This document shows positions 5,635 to 5,973 of a DNA stretch of 5,973 bases, in pieces. The position numbers and the translations under genes were made by a program. The first letter of the stretch is position 1. Every line of letters starts with the position of its first letter. The notes beneath the pieces are model-generated. The model did not search any database. It saw nothing but the letters and a program-made list of their open reading frames with translations, and was not told the origin of the DNA. Source of the DNA: Candidatus Brocadiaceae bacterium (GTDB lineage: Bacteria; Planctomycetota; Brocadiia; Brocadiales; Bathyanammoxibiaceae); assembly GCA_030018855.1 (NCBI GenBank), contig JASEHG010000128.1, forward strand, positions 1-5,973, read 5' to 3'.

Positions 5635-5648
5635 GGAATTTATAACTA

Positions 5649-5676
5649 GGGAATAGGGGATAGGGAGTAGGGGGTA
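5649..5676 (+). repeat. G-rich 7-bp tandem array 2 (four units, G-quadruplex-capable)
   Basis: Four successive 7-mers are gggaata, ggggata, gggagta and gggggta. Unit length, copy number, strand and consensus (about GGGRNTA) match array 1 at 3752-3779. It lies just upstream of the operon promoter, with the C-rich strand being the one read toward the acyltransferase. It also meets the usual G-quadruplex pattern. Confidence 0.8.
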
Positions 5677-5704
5677 GTAAATAATTTATATTTTCTATCC
5701 CCTA
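5654..5704. repeat. 10-bp inverted repeat spanning array 2 and the mutS remnant stop
   Basis: taggggatag (5654-5663) pairs perfectly with ctatccccta (5695-5704) across a 31-nt AT-rich spacer. The right arm contains the stop codon of the mutS remnant (minus strand, 5702-5704). The long loop makes it a weak terminator candidate. It may just be a second, inverted copy of the 7-bp unit. Confidence 0.55.
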
Positions 5705-5834
5705 GTCCATCAGTCTCTTCTTTAGCTCATCCAGTTTATTCAGTGCCTCCAGGGGGGTAAGTAGGGATACGTCCAGGCCCTTAATATCATCTATAACACC
5801 CTGTTCTTTGGGGAAGAACAGCGGGATTTGCAGG
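5702..5834 (-). pseudogene. mutS: 3'-terminal remnant of DNA mismatch repair gene mutS
   Basis: Minus-strand translation ending at TAG 5702-5704 gives about 44 residues whose end, VSLLTPLEALNKLDELKKRL, matches the conserved C-terminal tail of MutS (LTPLEALN-LYELK type). It is preceded by IPLFFPKEQGVIDDIKGLD, which fits the QLSLF-type linker found before that tail. Upstream, a stop codon (TAA at 5846-5848) closes the frame after a few non-matching residues, and no frame of 5835-5973 shows MutS ATPase sequence. The gene is therefore truncated at about 5835, leaving well under a tenth of a normal MutS of roughly 850 residues. It may be a true decayed gene, a rearrangement breakpoint or an assembly join. 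No start codon or ribosome site is evident. Confidence 0.72.
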
Positions 5835-5861
5835 AATGTTCGGATTTAATGAAAATCAACT

Positions 5862-5972
5862 CTAATTATCACCACAAAAGCTTTCTACGTCTACTTTCTC
5901 CACTTTAATTGGATGTTTGTAGAAAGATATAATCTCTTTAATTTTCGGATGCTGCATGCCTACAGTTGCATA
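5862..5972 (-). CDS. Unrecognised C-terminal fragment running off the right edge
   Basis: A minus-strand frame open from the window edge to TAG 5862-5864 encodes 36 residues ending KVEKVDVESFCGDN. An internal ATG at 5955 begins MQHPKIKEIISFYKHP, so it could be either the tail of a longer gene or a very short one. I do not recognise the family. The surrounding DNA (5841-5973) is about 34% GC, clearly lower than the rest of the window, which suggests a different origin. Coding status is tentative. Confidence 0.3.
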   Translation of the reverse strand, partial: YATVGMQHPKIKEIISFYKHPIKVEKVDVESFCGDN

Positions 5973-5973
5973 C

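Overview
The window looks like chromosomal DNA from an uncultured Gram-negative environmental bacterium. It has roughly 50% GC, short intergenic gaps full of small repeats, a monohaem cytochrome c, an exported PQQ-type propeller protein and phospholipid-type enzymes. The style of the interspersed repeats recalls metagenome-derived genomes such as anammox Planctomycetota, Desulfobacterota or Nitrospirota. That is an impression only; nothing here fixes the taxon.

Left part (1-1253): a dispersed-repeat fragment at the edge, then a minus-strand multi-pass membrane protein of the flippase-like / LPG synthase transmembrane family (79-1140). A 113-bp divergent intergenic region separates it from a plus-strand cluster.

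Middle part (1254-3752): three co-directional plus-strand genes. They are a membrane-targeted monohaem cytochrome c, a classical SDR oxidoreductase that has Ala where the catalytic Ser should be, and an exported eight-repeat PQQ-type beta-propeller. Three copies of a 28-bp perfect hairpin (12-bp arms, 4-nt loop) lie within 970 bp. One sits just before the SDR start, one contains the SDR stop codon, and one lies in frame inside the export signal of the propeller protein. The outer 8 bp of the stem are constant and the inner 4 bp vary with full compensation.

Right part (3753-5701): a minus-strand two-gene operon with an ATGA overlap. It encodes a PlsC-type acyltransferase followed by a serine alpha/beta hydrolase, presumably acting in acyl-lipid synthesis and turnover. 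It has a strong sigma70-type promoter (TTGATG-17-TATAAT) and a clear Shine-Dalgarno. G-rich 7-bp tandem arrays (four units each, same orientation, G-quadruplex-capable) lie on both sides of the operon.

Right edge (5702-5973): about 44 codons matching the C-terminal end of MutS, with the rest of the gene missing, fused to about 34% GC DNA that carries the end of an unrecognised minus-strand reading frame. This is a broken-gene junction.

No complete new defence or biosynthetic system is visible. The most noteworthy signals are the covarying hairpin family and its entry into coding sequence, the rebuilt signal peptide of the propeller gene, the Ser-less SDR, the paired G-rich arrays and the MutS remnant.
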